DNA from: Belliella aquatica
GTDB lineage: Bacteria > Bacteroidota > Bacteroidia > Cytophagales > Cyclobacteriaceae
Assembly: GCF_014637795.1 (NCBI RefSeq)
Contig: NZ_BMFD01000004.1
Span: forward strand, 243,898 to 307,897
DNA length: 64,000 nt
Direction of reading: 5' to 3'
Shown one piece after another: positions 34,707 through 44,740 of the stretch. The stretch's first letter is position 1; every line of letters begins with the position of its first letter. The notes beneath the pieces are model-generated. The model was not told where the DNA came from and searched no databases. It saw only the letters and a program-made list of their open reading frames with translations. A program made the position numbers and the translations under genes.

Positions 34707-35808
34707 TTACTCTTTATTGGCTTCCTCCTCGCTTTGAGCAAGTAAGAATGCCTTGATGAAATCATTCAAATCACCATCTAAAACTGCTGCAGCATCAGAG
34801 GTTTCATGTCCTGTTCTGGCATCCTTAACCAATTTATAAGGGTGGAGAACATAGTTTCTGATTTGAGAGCCAAAGTCAATTCGCATCTTTCCAGATTCGA
34901 TTTTTGCTCTCTCAGCATTTCTCTTCTCCATTTCAAGCTGATAGAGTCTGGACTTTAGCATTTGCATTGCCTTTTCTCTATTTGCTAGCTGCGATCTTTC
35001 AATCTGACAAACTACCACTATTCCTGTAGGCTTGTGTGTCAACTGAACTTTTGTCTCTACTTTGTTGACATTCTGCCCACCTGCACCACCTGAACGAGAA
35101 GTGTGTAATTCAACATCACCAGGATTAATCTCAATCTGAATGGTGTCATCGATTACAGGATAAACGTAAATGGAAGCAAACGAAGTATGTCTTCTTCCAC
35201 TGGAGTCAAATGGTGAAATTCTAACTAATCGGTGAACCCCAATTTCAGACTTTAAAAAGCCATAGGCAAGTGGTCCATCAAATTCCAAAGTCACGGATTT
35301 GATTCCAGCAACTTCTCCTTCTTGAAGATCAACCTCACGAACTTTATAACCATTTTTTTCGCCCCACATAATGTACATCCTCATCAAGATAGAAGCCCAG
35401 TCATTACTTTCTGTTCCTCCAGCACCTGGATTGATTTCCATTAGGGCGCTAAGCTGATCTTCCTCACTGCTTAGCATTTTCTTTAATTCAAGGTCTTCAA
35501 TATTTTTATGGACTTTGCTGTATTCGGCTTTCAATTCCTCTTCAGAAACTTCATCCATAGAATAAAATTCATATAGCACGTCTAAGTCTTGAATACCAGT
35601 TTCTACTTTTTCGTAGGCATTGGTCCAAGATTTTTTTCCTTGAATTACTTTCATTGTTTTTTCGGCTTCTTCTGGATTGTTCCAAAAGTCAGCTTGCGCT
35701 GATACTGCCTCTAGGTCTTCTATTTCTGCAATCTTACGATCGTAGTCAAAGATACCTCCTCAAAGCCGAAACGCGGGCTTTCAAGTCTTTCAACTGGTCT
35801 GATGTCAT
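34707..35808 (-). CDS. prfB: Peptide chain release factor 2, with programmed +1 frameshift
   Basis: RF2 recognises UGA and UAA and releases the finished chain. The gene is in two frames. Frame one starts at ATG 35808 and reads 20 codons to CTT, then an in-frame TGA at 35748-35746; skipping one base continues as GAC in the frame that ends at 34707, giving 366 residues, the usual RF2 length. The site reads AGGAGGTATCTTTGAC, with the internal Shine-Dalgarno and CTT TGA C of the classical autoregulatory frameshift. '[16 protein letters not shown]' holds the GGQ motif and '[10 protein letters not shown]' the anticodon-like SPF. The gene is normal, not a pseudogene. Confidence 0.96.
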
Positions 35809-35870
35809 AAATTTATTTAGTTTTCGAATTGCAAAATTCGTAAAAAATCAGGTGGAAACCTATTCATTTT

Positions 35871-36389
35871 CTAATCACCATAAAGTGTGATCAACTGAAT
35901 TTTGTTTCGTTTGTGAATCTTGAAATGTTTGTAACGGATTTTTGAAAAAGTAAATCCACTCGCGAAAAGTATTCCGGATGTAATCAAACCTCCTGATTCA
36001 AAACGAATTGACCCATCTTGGTAAAGTGAATTAATTACATTGGCAGACATCAAAACAACACCTGCACCATAGCTCAAATAGGTTAAGTTTTTTAGGCTAC
36101 TATTTCTAGGATCTTTATTGAGAATGTAAATTGAGGTAATATCTTCGGGTAGTAGGACATTTTCAGAAAGTACAATGATGTCTTTTTGTATATCCTTGAT
36201 TACATCGGTAATGTAAAAATCATTTTTCTTTGTTTTATAAATGAAGGTTTCTCCGATTTCGTATTTCAATCTATTTTTTTCATTGGCTCCTTTTTGTAAA
36301 AGGATGAATTTTTGGGAAAATACACTTGATGAAAAGAATACCATAAAGATCAGTACTAAGCCAGAGGATTTAAAAATTAGCTTCATCAT
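35871..36389 (-). CDS. Exported protein of unknown function
   Basis: The 172-residue product has a signal peptide (MKLIFKSSGLVLIFMVFFSS, cleavage near 'VFSQ'), then 'FILLQKGANEKNRLKYEIGE', a soluble basic part and two weakly hydrophobic stretches around 105-120 and 130-150. It resembles unnamed secreted Bacteroidota proteins that give their 'transcript' a receptor-like 'IGE.F.YK' start, but I do not recognise a family. It lies 62 bases upstream of prfB and may be in its operon. Confidence 0.7.
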   Translation of the reverse strand: MMKLIFKSSGLVLIFMVFFSSSVFSQKFILLQKGANEKNRLKYEIGETFIYKTKKNDFYITDVIKDIQKDIIVLSENVLLPEDITSIYILNKDPRNSSLKNLTYLSYGAGVVLMSANVINSLYQDGSIRFESGGLITSGILFASGFTFSKIRYKHFKIHKRNKIQLITLYGD

Positions 36390-36462
36390 TTATCAGTGTT
36401 TATTGAATTTTTAAGATATCAATATATTCCTATATTTTCATGTTTTGGAATAGTCTTTAATA

Positions 36463-36498
36463 AAAAAAGGTGTCAAAAATCAAATTTGACACCTTTAT
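36463..36498 (-). terminator. Intrinsic terminator of ilvE
   Basis: AAAGGTGTCAAA and TTTGACACCTTT form a 12-bp stem around a 7-base loop; on the minus strand TTTTATT follows. Confidence 0.9.
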
Positions 36499-36560
36499 TA
36501 ACTTAGATTATGCATTGGAGATCTTAGTAGAAACCTAATGCATGTCACAGTTTTATTTTT

Positions 36561-37628
36561 TTATAGTTTGGTTATCCAATTGTGTGAATCTTCTACTTTG
36601 CCATATTTGATATCATCAAGTGTCTTAAGAACGCGATTGCTAAAGGCTCTATCGTCTTTTTGTGGCAATTCGTAGTCATTTCCACTGATATGAATCTTAG
36701 AAATGTGTGCGATTGTAGCAGCTGTACCTGTTCCGAATGCTTCTTTTAAAGTTTTGCTTCTCAAGGCATCTTCCAGTTCAGCTACACGAAGAAATCTCTC
36801 TTCAACTTTAATTCCCATTTCTCTCGCCAAAGCCAAAACACTGTCACGTGTGATACCTTTTAAAATTGTCCCTGTTGAGGTTGGAGCTGTAATCAAGGTA
36901 TCGTTGATCATGAACATGACGTTCATAGTTCCACTTTCTTCAATATGCTGATGCGATTTTCCATCAGTCCAAAGCAACTGATCATAACCTTCTTTTTGTG
37001 CTAGTAGTGCAGGGTAGAGCGAGCCGGCATAATTTCCCGCTGCTTTCGCAAAGCCGGTACCACCTTCTGCTGCTCTAGTATATTTACATTCTACTTTGAC
37101 AGAAACTGGCTTAGAGTAATAATGACCAACAGGACAAGTGAAGATCATAAATTTATATTTCTCAGAAGGTCTGATTCCGAGGTAGTCATCTGTAGCAAAT
37201 ACAAATGGCCTGATATACAACGAATAACCAGGTCTATTTGGAATCCAAGCACTATCTATTTCCAAAAGCTGGGTAAGACCTTCCATAAAAATGTTTTCTG
37301 GAACCTCAGGAATGCACATTCTTTTGGCAGATTCATTTAATCTTTTTTGATTCGCGTCTGCTCTGAACAATAAGGTCTCACCTGCATCATTTTTATAGGC
37401 TTTCATGCCTTCAAATACTGACTGACCATAGTGTAAGGTAGCATTTGCTGGATTAAGCTGCAAAGGTGCATAGGGTTCAATCCGGAAATTACCCCATTCT
37501 CCATTTTCATAATCAGCTATAAACATGTGATCGCTTATAGTCTGTCCAAACTTCAAATCATCAAAATTAGTTTGTTCTAATTTGGAGGATGATGTTTTGG
37601 TAATATCGATGGTTAAGGTTGTATTCAT
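36561..37628 (-). CDS. ilvE: Branched-chain amino acid aminotransferase
   Basis: The 355-residue PLP enzyme of fold type IV transfers the amino group between glutamate and branched-chain keto acids. It is of the longer class II form. Visible marks are 'LHYGQSVFEGMKAYK', 'RPFVFATDDYLGIRPS', the PLP lysine near 'GTGFAKAAGNYAGS' and 'EESGTMNVMFMI', with 'GTGTAATIAHI' binding the phosphate. The family N-terminus fits ATG at 37628 (MNTTLTID), five bases after the preceding gene, so both are one operon. Confidence 0.96.
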   Translation of the reverse strand: MNTTLTIDITKTSSSKLEQTNFDDLKFGQTISDHMFIADYENGEWGNFRIEPYAPLQLNPANATLHYGQSVFEGMKAYKNDAGETLLFRADANQKRLNESAKRMCIPEVPENIFMEGLTQLLEIDSAWIPNRPGYSLYIRPFVFATDDYLGIRPSEKYKFMIFTCPVGHYYSKPVSVKVECKYTRAAEGGTGFAKAAGNYAGSLYPALLAQKEGYDQLLWTDGKSHQHIEESGTMNVMFMINDTLITAPTSTGTILKGITRDSVLALAREMGIKVEERFLRVAELEDALRSKTLKEAFGTGTAATIAHISKIHISGNDYELPQKDDRAFSNRVLKTLDDIKYGKVEDSHNWITKL

Positions 37629-37633
37629 GATTT

Positions 37634-38182
37634 TTATGATCTTGGTTTCCAAGTAACTTCTTCAACTCCCAATTCTATGGCCATGAGGCGACCAAGTACA
37701 AAAAGGTAATCCGAAAGTCTATTTAAATATCTTACAATTATTTCACTGACTGGTTCGATTTCCATCAAATCAATCACACAACGTTCTGTTCTGCGACAAA
37801 CTGTCCTTGCCAAATGACAAAAAGAAACTGATTGATGCCCACCAGGAAGAATAAAATTTTTCAGGGGAGGTAACTTTTCTTCCATTTGATCGATTTCATT
37901 CTCCATTAAAAGCAAGTCCTCTTCATGAATATCAGGTTTTTTGACATTCTCTTTTCCAACTTCAGTAGCCAATGTTGCACCGATAGTGAAAAGTCTATCT
38001 TGTACTTCTTTCAAAAAAACAATCCTTGAACTGTTTACTTCCTGATCTCTGATTAATCCGATATAGGAATTAAGTTCGTCTACTGTTCCGTAGGCGTCTA
38101 TTTTGAGGTGACCTTTTGATACACGCTTTCCGCCCAACAATGAGGTCTGTCCAGTGTCACCAGTTTTGGTATAAATCTTCAT
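37634..38182 (-). CDS. Cob(I)yrinic acid a,c-diamide adenosyltransferase (PduO type)
   Basis: The 182-residue protein makes adenosylcobalamin from cob(I)alamin and ATP. It has the PduO N-terminal signature 'MKIYTKTGDTGQTSLLGGKR', 'KIDAYGTVDELNSYIG', and the C-terminal 'RYLNRLSDYLFVLGR'. It precedes ilvE by five bases; the pairing is probably incidental. No other cobalamin gene and no cobalamin riboswitch is seen around it. Confidence 0.95.
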   Translation of the reverse strand: MKIYTKTGDTGQTSLLGGKRVSKGHLKIDAYGTVDELNSYIGLIRDQEVNSSRIVFLKEVQDRLFTIGATLATEVGKENVKKPDIHEEDLLLMENEIDQMEEKLPPLKNFILPGGHQSVSFCHLARTVCRRTERCVIDLMEIEPVSEIIVRYLNRLSDYLFVLGRLMAIELGVEEVTWKPRS

Positions 38183-38264
38183 TAAAAACCCTTAAATAAG
38201 CTTGATTTCGATCAATATAAACCGATTCACAAAAGTAACAATCTATTTGTTAAAAGAGGCTTTT

Positions 38265-38987
38265 TTACTCTTCTAATTCTACTGTAACAGCTCTTGTAGG
38301 ATTTGGATTAATTTCGTCGGATTCTACTAGTCCGTCGCGGAGTCTGATCACTCTGTGGGCATAGTGAGCAATATCATCTTCGTGTGTCACCATGATGATG
38401 GTATTCCCTTTTTGATGCAATTCATGGAAAAGCTCCATGATGCTATAGGAAGTTTTGGTGTCCAAATTCCCTGTAGGTTCATCAGCTAAAATAATACTTG
38501 GATCATTTACCAAAGCTCTTGCTATAGCTACTCTTTGCCTCTGACCACCAGATAGTTCATTTGGTTTGTGGTGAACCCGATCTGCTAAGCCTACATTTTT
38601 CAATGCTAAAAAAGCTTTATCCTCACGGTCTGATTTGTTAAAACCTGCATATATCAATGGTAAAGCCACATTTTCAAGGCAAGATGCCCTAGGGAGTAGG
38701 TTGAAAGTCTGGAAAACAAAACCTATCTCTTTATTTCTTATCTCAGCTAATTCATTTTCTGACATATCACTCACATCTTTATTATTCAAGATATAAGTTC
38801 CTGCAGAAGGTGTGTCTAAACATCCGATAATATTCATTAGAGTAGATTTACCAGAACCTGATGGCCCCATAAATGCGACATACTCGCCCTTATTCACCGA
38901 GATAGAAACCGACTTCAAGGCTCTTACCTCCTCGTTTCCCATTTTATATGTTCTTTGAATATCGGAAGTTTCAATTATTTTTTTCAT
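38265..38987 (-). CDS. ABC transporter ATP-binding protein (LolD/MacB type)
   Basis: The 240-residue ATPase has Walker A 'GPSGSGKST', Q-loop '[11 protein letters not shown]', signature '[15 protein letters not shown]', Walker B '[12 protein letters not shown]' and H-loop 'MVTHE'. The '[20 protein letters not shown]' pattern is that of the LolCDE/MacB branch, which moves lipoproteins, peptides or drugs from the inner membrane. No permease gene is adjacent; the one upstream in the operon is the large membrane-TPR protein, which lacks the MacB fold. ATG at 38987 preferred over a TTG two codons earlier. Confidence 0.92.
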   Translation of the reverse strand: MKKIIETSDIQRTYKMGNEEVRALKSVSISVNKGEYVAFMGPSGSGKSTLMNIIGCLDTPSAGTYILNNKDVSDMSENELAEIRNKEIGFVFQTFNLLPRASCLENVALPLIYAGFNKSDREDKAFLALKNVGLADRVHHKPNELSGGQRQRVAIARALVNDPSIILADEPTGNLDTKTSYSIMELFHELHQKGNTIIMVTHEDDIAHYAHRVIRLRDGLVESDEINPNPTRAVTVELEE

Positions 38988-39064
38988 CGTCAATTTATTT
39001 TAATGCTTGAATTTAAGTTAAATGCTTAGAAAGGAAAAATTAATTTGATTAACGGTGAAATAAA

Positions 39065-41875
39065 TCAGAGGTTTTCTAACATTAGTTTTTCCATTTCTTC
39101 ATAAGTCAACCAGCCTGCCATCTCTTCCATGGCTCTAGTTCCATAGTTTGCCAAGCCATTGATTCTGCTTTCTTTCACGAATTCCATCCATAAAATAGGG
39201 TCTTTGTTAAATTGGATGGCTTCCTGCAAGATTTCGTAGCGTCTCAAGTTATTATCTTCCTTATTGAGTGTCTGCATGATTAGCGGAGTCAAATAGGAAT
39301 TTCTGATCATCGAAAGTTCTGGCTTGATGATACGTCTTACTTTGTCTGATTTTATTTCTACTTTGCCTTCAAGCAAAGCGAGTTTTAATTCTTCAAATTC
39401 TTCTTTCGTCCAAACAGCATTTTCGCCTGATGTTAAAATATCTTCTAATATTTTATATTCACCTTGCTTGAGGCTATGTGCTTTGTGAATCATAATGAAA
39501 TAAGCCAATTCAGCTTTGAATTCTGGTTCATTTAGCTCCGAAAGGCGATCCATGATTTTGTTTGTCATGCTTTGATGAAAAGTGCTCAGAATTTGATAAA
39601 ACTTTACTTGTTGATTTTGAATCAATAGTTCGTTTTCATCCCACTGCATCCAATTTGGAAAATTAATTCCCTGCTTTTCTTTCAGCGCCAAAGCCTCTTC
39701 TATTTTTCCACTGAAATATAAGATGGCTAAATGATGGGGCTTGAATTTGTTGTAACCATCTGCGGCTGCTATTTTCAGATCTATACCTGCTTTTTCGAAA
39801 TCTAGCTGACTAGCCAAAATCTCTGCTGACATCACATGATAAGCCGCAGCATGATTGGGGAAAGAAAAGGTTGATCCTGATAAATATTTTAATGTCTCAT
39901 CAATTTCATTCCCTTGATGGCTACGAACTACCTTGGTTTCCCAATAATTTCGCTCTTCATAAGGAGTTTGATTCTGCCTGACTAGGCTATCGATTATTAC
40001 CAAATCGGTTTCAAAATCGAAGGAGGCCTGATTGGTCCATTGATTTCTCAGAAGCGAAGATTTAATAACAAACTGTTCAGGAAGATCTATCGTGCTAAGT
40101 GTAAAATCAGCAAAATTTCCAAGTTTGTTGGCTAATGCAAGTTGATTGATTTTTGTAATTGTGTCATCTCCAAAACTCATCCCTGAAGGAACTGCAAGAT
40201 TATGTTTAATCGAAAGAGCAATAGTGTTTGAAATATTGACTTTATCTGATGCTGTTGCTTTGCTCAAAGCATCAAGCGCTTCCTCAGGCCTATTGATTTT
40301 AGAATAGAGTAAAGCTAAATTGTTCAGCAATTTAGAGTTGTTTGGATAGTAATCTAGTCCTTTTTCTAAGTAGAATATTGCTTCAAGAATTTTATCAGAT
40401 CGATGAAGTCTTGAGCTTATCAGGATAATGTTCGGGACATTTGGAGCATAATCAAAACTCTCTTCCAAATGTCTCAATGCCGCATTTGCCTGATTTTCTT
40501 CAAGGTAAAGATGGGCAACTGTATTTTTAGCTCGGTCATTTTTGAAATACTCCATCCAAGAGTTTTCATATAGAATGCGTGCATTTCTATAGTTTCCTAT
40601 TTGGTAATTATAATCTGCGTAGAGGTTAGCTGATGCAGCAGTAAGCTGAGTTGCTATTACGCCATTAGCGAAGATGATCAAAATGACCACAAGCATCGTG
40701 GCGCCAATTCGCATGTGAAAATAAGCGAAATGCTGAGGCTTAAATATTACTTTTTCTAAAGCTCCTCCCGTATTCAGGATACTAGAAAAATTAGTCAAGA
40801 GATAGGCAAAGAATAACAAAGTCAATGCAATTTGACCATAAAGAAAGGTGTGATTAAAAAACTCAATTAATGGCTCATTGAATGTGTAGATTGCTTTTCC
40901 CCAAGTCCAAGCTGCGAAAGCAAAGCCAATCAAATAGAATGATTTACCAATAAGTGGGATATCAAAAACTTGCTCCGTTTGCTTGATTTTATAGTCTATT
41001 ACATAATAACCTAAAATTCCTGCTACCAAAAATAAAATGGATGGTGGTAGAGTAGGAAATGGAAGATTCACCTCTCCCATGATGGACAATAGCGTGAAAA
41101 GCACCAAAAAGAAGTACAAAATCGAAATGATAGTAATGTGCCAGCTGATTTTTAGTTTGACACCTTGATTGAGTTTGATTAGAAAAATACTGCTGCTTGA
41201 CACAACAGCATGTCCAGTATGAAACATGAAAAAAACAGCCAAAAATGCAACAGGAAGTGTGATGTTTTCTGATAAAAGTAATTTGGCACTATCGACTTTA
41301 GAGATGAAAATAAGCAAGATTAAAGTAAAAATAAAGCAAGATGCAATTACTAAAAACCTTTTCCCTAAACTCCAATTTGATTGGAAAAAATGAATGATTA
41401 CAATTGGGAACAAAGTTCCAATGAGTAAAATAATCAAGGGGTAATTTGTTGATAGACCTCCAATATTCAGTCCGTTGATGCCTGTGAAAGTGAAAAAGAA
41501 AATAGCTGCAGCAGTACCGCCAATGAAATACATCTTTTTCAATGTGCTCAATAAGGTCAATCCAAAACTGAGCAAAATGACAATCAGTGCGCCATACAAA
41601 ACGCTAAAATTAGAATCTAAAACAGGAGGGAGGGATTCGAAATTTTGAAAAAGTAGAAAATTACCTATTTCTATATTGATCAATTCGGTTCCTAATTTGA
41701 AATAATGCAAGGGAACAGGAATTTCTTCTGCAAATACACCTGGCAACAGAGGCATAGTGGCGTCTTGCCAAAAAAGTAAGCTAAGCAAGAGGAAAAGCCC
41801 TCCCAATGATGCTAAGAAGATGGGAAGGCCTTTGAATAAAATTTGTTCTAGTTTTCTCAATGAGTTTACCGACAT
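39065..41875 (-). CDS. Large membrane protein with TPR C-terminal half, function unknown
   Basis: The 936-residue protein has about eleven hydrophobic segments within residues 15-415 and then a soluble part with tetratricopeptide-like repeats ('EDALSKAT'-type: 'LLYSKINRPEEALDALSKA', 'AIFYLEKGLDYYPNNSKLLN'). It shows no enzyme motif. The start overlaps the stop of gatC by one base (TAATG), so its translation is coupled to that of a subunit of the tRNA-dependent amidotransferase. The architecture recalls polysaccharide-type and oligosaccharyl-transferase-like membrane proteins with TPR tails, but that is only a resemblance of plan. Confidence 0.8.
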   Translation of the reverse strand: MSVNSLRKLEQILFKGLPIFLASLGGLFLLLSLLFWQDATMPLLPGVFAEEIPVPLHYFKLGTELINIEIGNFLLFQNFESLPPVLDSNFSVLYGALIVILLSFGLTLLSTLKKMYFIGGTAAAIFFFTFTGINGLNIGGLSTNYPLIILLIGTLFPIVIIHFFQSNWSLGKRFLVIASCFIFTLILLIFISKVDSAKLLLSENITLPVAFLAVFFMFHTGHAVVSSSSIFLIKLNQGVKLKISWHITIISILYFFLVLFTLLSIMGEVNLPFPTLPPSILFLVAGILGYYVIDYKIKQTEQVFDIPLIGKSFYLIGFAFAAWTWGKAIYTFNEPLIEFFNHTFLYGQIALTLLFFAYLLTNFSSILNTGGALEKVIFKPQHFAYFHMRIGATMLVVILIIFANGVIATQLTAASANLYADYNYQIGNYRNARILYENSWMEYFKNDRAKNTVAHLYLEENQANAALRHLEESFDYAPNVPNIILISSRLHRSDKILEAIFYLEKGLDYYPNNSKLLNNLALLYSKINRPEEALDALSKATASDKVNISNTIALSIKHNLAVPSGMSFGDDTITKINQLALANKLGNFADFTLSTIDLPEQFVIKSSLLRNQWTNQASFDFETDLVIIDSLVRQNQTPYEERNYWETKVVRSHQGNEIDETLKYLSGSTFSFPNHAAAYHVMSAEILASQLDFEKAGIDLKIAAADGYNKFKPHHLAILYFSGKIEEALALKEKQGINFPNWMQWDENELLIQNQQVKFYQILSTFHQSMTNKIMDRLSELNEPEFKAELAYFIMIHKAHSLKQGEYKILEDILTSGENAVWTKEEFEELKLALLEGKVEIKSDKVRRIIKPELSMIRNSYLTPLIMQTLNKEDNNLRRYEILQEAIQFNKDPILWMEFVKESRINGLANYGTRAMEEMAGWLTYEEMEKLMLENL

Positions 41876-42162
41876 TATTCCATCACCTTTGGAACTCTAA
41901 AATAGTCAGAATCACGCTGCGGAGCATTTTTAAGACCACTTTCGTGTGAAAGGTGCTCTCCAACTTTGTCTTCCCTCAGGACATTCACTTCTGAAGACAT
42001 AGTGGTAATCGGCTCTACTCCATCTGTTTCCAATTCATTGAGCTGCTCCACCCAATCGAGAATTTGTGTCATGTCCTGAGTCATTTTCTCAGCACTTTTT
42101 TCGTCAAACTCAAGTCTTGCGAGATGAGCGATTTTTTTTAGAGAGTTGATATCAATTTTCAT
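41875..42162 (-). CDS. gatC: Aspartyl/glutamyl-tRNA amidotransferase subunit C
   Basis: The 95-residue protein stabilises the GatCAB complex that turns misacylated Glu-tRNA(Gln) or Asp-tRNA(Asn) into the correct amide. It begins 'INSLKKIAHLARLEFDE' and ends 'APQRDSDYFRVPKVM', standard for GatC. gatA and gatB are not in this window. It follows plsC by 12 bases and overlaps the large TPR gene by one base. Confidence 0.94.
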   Translation of the reverse strand: MKIDINSLKKIAHLARLEFDEKSAEKMTQDMTQILDWVEQLNELETDGVEPITTMSSEVNVLREDKVGEHLSHESGLKNAPQRDSDYFRVPKVME

Positions 42163-42174
42163 ATTTTTTTAAGC

Positions 42175-42912
42175 TTAAGCTTCTATTTCGTTGTCTTTAA
42201 ATAATTGATTTTGGATGGTTTGATATGCTTGCTCTTTGACATCTAAGATGTCTTTTGCTGCTAATCCATCAGTCAAAATTGGTTGATGAAACACGATCTT
42301 TCCTGACTGGAAGTTCAAGAGAAGATTTTTTTCATCGGGTAAAATTAAATGATTATAAGATAAAGTTACAGGAATTACAGGGATTTGTTTATCAATTGCT
42401 AAACTAAACGCTCCATCTTTGAATCTGTTAAGAAAGGGAGGGTTAGATGATGTAATTCCACCTTCTGGGAAAATCACAATACTACTTCCTTTATCAATTG
42501 CATGTTTTGCTCTAAGTAATACTTCCCCACGACTTCTTGGGCTTTCCCTATTCACAGCGATGTGAAGTTTCTTAAAATAGTATCCAAATAGCGGAATTTT
42601 TCCAAGCGATGCTTTGCCAACAAAAACCACATCTCCAGGCATAAACCCCATCATAGCAATATCTATATAGGAAAAATGGTTGGCAACGAATATATATGAA
42701 TTTCCTTTTTCGACTAGTTGAGAACCCTTAATATGAATAGGTTTGAAAATTAAGATAAAATAAAATTTAGCCCAAAATCGGTTGATTTTTCTGCCGTATT
42801 TTTCAAATCCAGGAATCCAAATACAGACGAGTAGCAAAGGGAAAAGTAGCAAGAAGCTGAAGCAAAATGCCAAAAATGCATAGATCGTATAAATTCTTCT
42901 CAACAATCGCAT
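42175..42912 (-). CDS. plsC: 1-acyl-sn-glycerol-3-phosphate acyltransferase
   Basis: The 245-residue membrane enzyme adds the second acyl chain in phosphatidate synthesis. The two acyltransferase motifs are 'NHFSYIDIAMM' (His79, Asp84) and 'IVIFPEGGITS'. One hydrophobic segment at 8-32 anchors it. The ATG at 42912 (MRLLRRIY) starts one base after the globin stop codon, which signals co-transcription. Confidence 0.93.
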   Translation of the reverse strand: MRLLRRIYTIYAFLAFCFSFLLLFPLLLVCIWIPGFEKYGRKINRFWAKFYFILIFKPIHIKGSQLVEKGNSYIFVANHFSYIDIAMMGFMPGDVVFVGKASLGKIPLFGYYFKKLHIAVNRESPRSRGEVLLRAKHAIDKGSSIVIFPEGGITSSNPPFLNRFKDGAFSLAIDKQIPVIPVTLSYNHLILPDEKNLLLNFQSGKIVFHQPILTDGLAAKDILDVKEQAYQTIQNQLFKDNEIEA

Positions 42913-42913
42913 C

Positions 42914-43285
42914 TTATTTATTGACCATATGATTTGCAACTTGTACAAAATATCGCATCATAGCTTCCTTGGTATTTTGATCTATTTCTATTTTTCCCAT
43001 AGCCGCAAACATACAATTAAGCCATGAATTTCTTAAATCACCGTCAATTTCCCATTGAAAGTGCCTTTTGCGAAGCATGGGATGGCCACGCTGCTCAGAA
43101 TATATTTGAGGCCCTCCAAATACTTGCTGTAAGAACAAAAACAGTCTTTCTTCAGCAGGTTGAAGTTCCTCAGGATAGAGGGCAAGCAAGGCTGGATTTG
43201 CAGCTACACCTTGATAAAAATAATGCACCAAGGTTTTAATTTTCTCTTCGCCTAGAGCTTGATAGATTGTTTGAAACTCATGCAT
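42914..43285 (-). CDS. Group II truncated haemoglobin
   Basis: The 123-residue protein has the group II (GlbO-like) signature 'FGGPQIYSEQRGHPMLRKRH', with the proximal heme His at 75. Such proteins bind oxygen, NO or peroxide, and may protect against nitrosative or oxidative stress. It is the first gene of a run with plsC, gatC, a membrane-TPR protein and an ABC ATPase; the reason for this grouping is not clear. The next genes upstream end in their own terminator. Confidence 0.92.
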   Translation of the reverse strand: MHEFQTIYQALGEEKIKTLVHYFYQGVAANPALLALYPEELQPAEERLFLFLQQVFGGPQIYSEQRGHPMLRKRHFQWEIDGDLRNSWLNCMFAAMGKIEIDQNTKEAMMRYFVQVANHMVNK

Positions 43286-43312
43286 AACTCAATCTACAAA
43301 TTGGTTTTTATA

Positions 43313-43341
43313 AAAAAAGACTGCCTGAAAGACAGTCTTTT
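43313..43341 (-). terminator. Intrinsic terminator of accC
   Basis: AAAAGACTG pairs with CAGTCTTTT around a 9-base loop between the accC stop and the globin start; on the minus strand seven T follow. Confidence 0.85.
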
Positions 43342-43361
43342 ATATGGATATATTGTTGTGT

Positions 43362-44711
43362 TTACTTCTTGATTACTGAGAAATCAAAATCTTCCAAAAA
43401 CTTGGTGGTAAATTCACCTGCTTTGAATTTAGGATCATTTAGAAGCGCAATGTGGAAAGGAATAGTTGTTTTAATTCCATCAATCACAAATTCCTCTAGG
43501 GCCCTTTTCATTCTCACGATGACTTCCTCTCTTGATTGTCCGCTTACAATAAGTTTAGCAATCATAGAGTCATAGTTAGGAGGGATCACATAGCCTGCAT
43601 AAACATGACTATCAATTCTCACGCCTCTACCACCTGGGAGATGAAGATTTACGATTTTACCTGGACTTGGTCTGAATCCATTGGCAGGATCTTCGGCATT
43701 GATTCTACATTCCATAGCATAAAGCTTAGGGTAGTAGTTTTTGCCAGAGATTTTTTCACCAGCAGCAACCTTAATTTGTTCTTTGATCAAGTCAAAATCG
43801 GTAACTTCTTCAGTGATTGGATGCTCTACCTGAATACGAGTATTCATTTCCATAAAATAGAAATTTCTGTTTTTGTCAACCAAAAACTCAATCGTACCAG
43901 CACCCTCGTATCCAATGGCCTCAGCTCCTTTGATCGCAGCTTTACCCATAGCATCTCGCAATTCATCGGTAATGAATGGCGAAGGAGTCTCCTCAACCAA
44001 TTTCTGATGTCTTCTTTGGATAGAACAATCTCTTTCAGATAAATGACATGCTCTTCCGCTGCTATCACCAATCACTTGGATTTCGATATGTCGAGGTTCT
44101 TCTACAAATTTCTCTAAATAAAGACCGTCATTCCCGAAAGCAGCACCTGATTCTTGTCTTGCATCATCCCATGCCTTTTTGAATTCGCTTTCTTGTTTGA
44201 CAATTCGCATTCCACGACCACCGCCACCTGCTGTTGCTTTCAGGATAACTGGATAACCCATTTCTTGAGCGATTTTAATTCCTTCTTCTATGGATTCCAA
44301 TAAACCCTCAGAACCTGGAATAGTAGGAACGCCAGCCTCTTTCATGGTTGCCTTAGCCGTAGCTTTATCTCCCATTCTATTGATCATATCAGGGCTGGCA
44401 CCAATAAATTTTATATTGTATTCCTCGCAAATTCTAGAGAACTCGGCATTTTCAGAAAGAAAACCATATCCCGGGTGTATAGCATCTGCATTGGTAATCT
44501 CTGCAGCGGCGATGATTCTAGGTATATTGAGGTAAGAATCTCTACTTGGTGCAGGGCCAATACAAACTGCCTCGTCAGCAAATCTGACGTGCAAGCTGTC
44601 TTTGTCTGCTGTAGAATAAACTGCTACTGTTTTGATCCCCATTTCTTTACAGGTACGGATGATACGAAGTGCAATTTCTCCTCTGTTTGCTATTAATATT
44701 TTTTTAAACAC
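43362..44711 (-). CDS. accC: Acetyl-CoA carboxylase, biotin carboxylase subunit
   Basis: The 449-residue ATP-grasp enzyme carboxylates biotin on AccB, the first step of fatty acid synthesis. '[20 protein letters not shown]', '[15 protein letters not shown]', '[14 protein letters not shown]' (ATP loop) and '[16 protein letters not shown]' are all canonical. It lies 29 bases after accB on the minus strand and ends in a terminator. Confidence 0.98.
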   Translation of the reverse strand: MFKKILIANRGEIALRIIRTCKEMGIKTVAVYSTADKDSLHVRFADEAVCIGPAPSRDSYLNIPRIIAAAEITNADAIHPGYGFLSENAEFSRICEEYNIKFIGASPDMINRMGDKATAKATMKEAGVPTIPGSEGLLESIEEGIKIAQEMGYPVILKATAGGGGRGMRIVKQESEFKKAWDDARQESGAAFGNDGLYLEKFVEEPRHIEIQVIGDSSGRACHLSERDCSIQRRHQKLVEETPSPFITDELRDAMGKAAIKGAEAIGYEGAGTIEFLVDKNRNFYFMEMNTRIQVEHPITEEVTDFDLIKEQIKVAAGEKISGKNYYPKLYAMECRINAEDPANGFRPSPGKIVNLHLPGGRGVRIDSHVYAGYVIPPNYDSMIAKLIVSGQSREEVIVRMKRALEEFVIDGIKTTIPFHIALLNDPKFKAGEFTTKFLEDFDFSVIKK

Positions 44712-44740
44712 ATTAAATCAGTTTTGTGAAACAAATGAGA

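Noticed and set aside
34707-35808. prfB as a pseudogene broken by TGA
   Set aside because: The stop stands in the classical programmed frameshift site, and the fused product has the normal RF2 length.
43536-44042. 168-codon open frame antisense to accC
   Set aside because: It is contained in the conserved accC gene and resembles no family.
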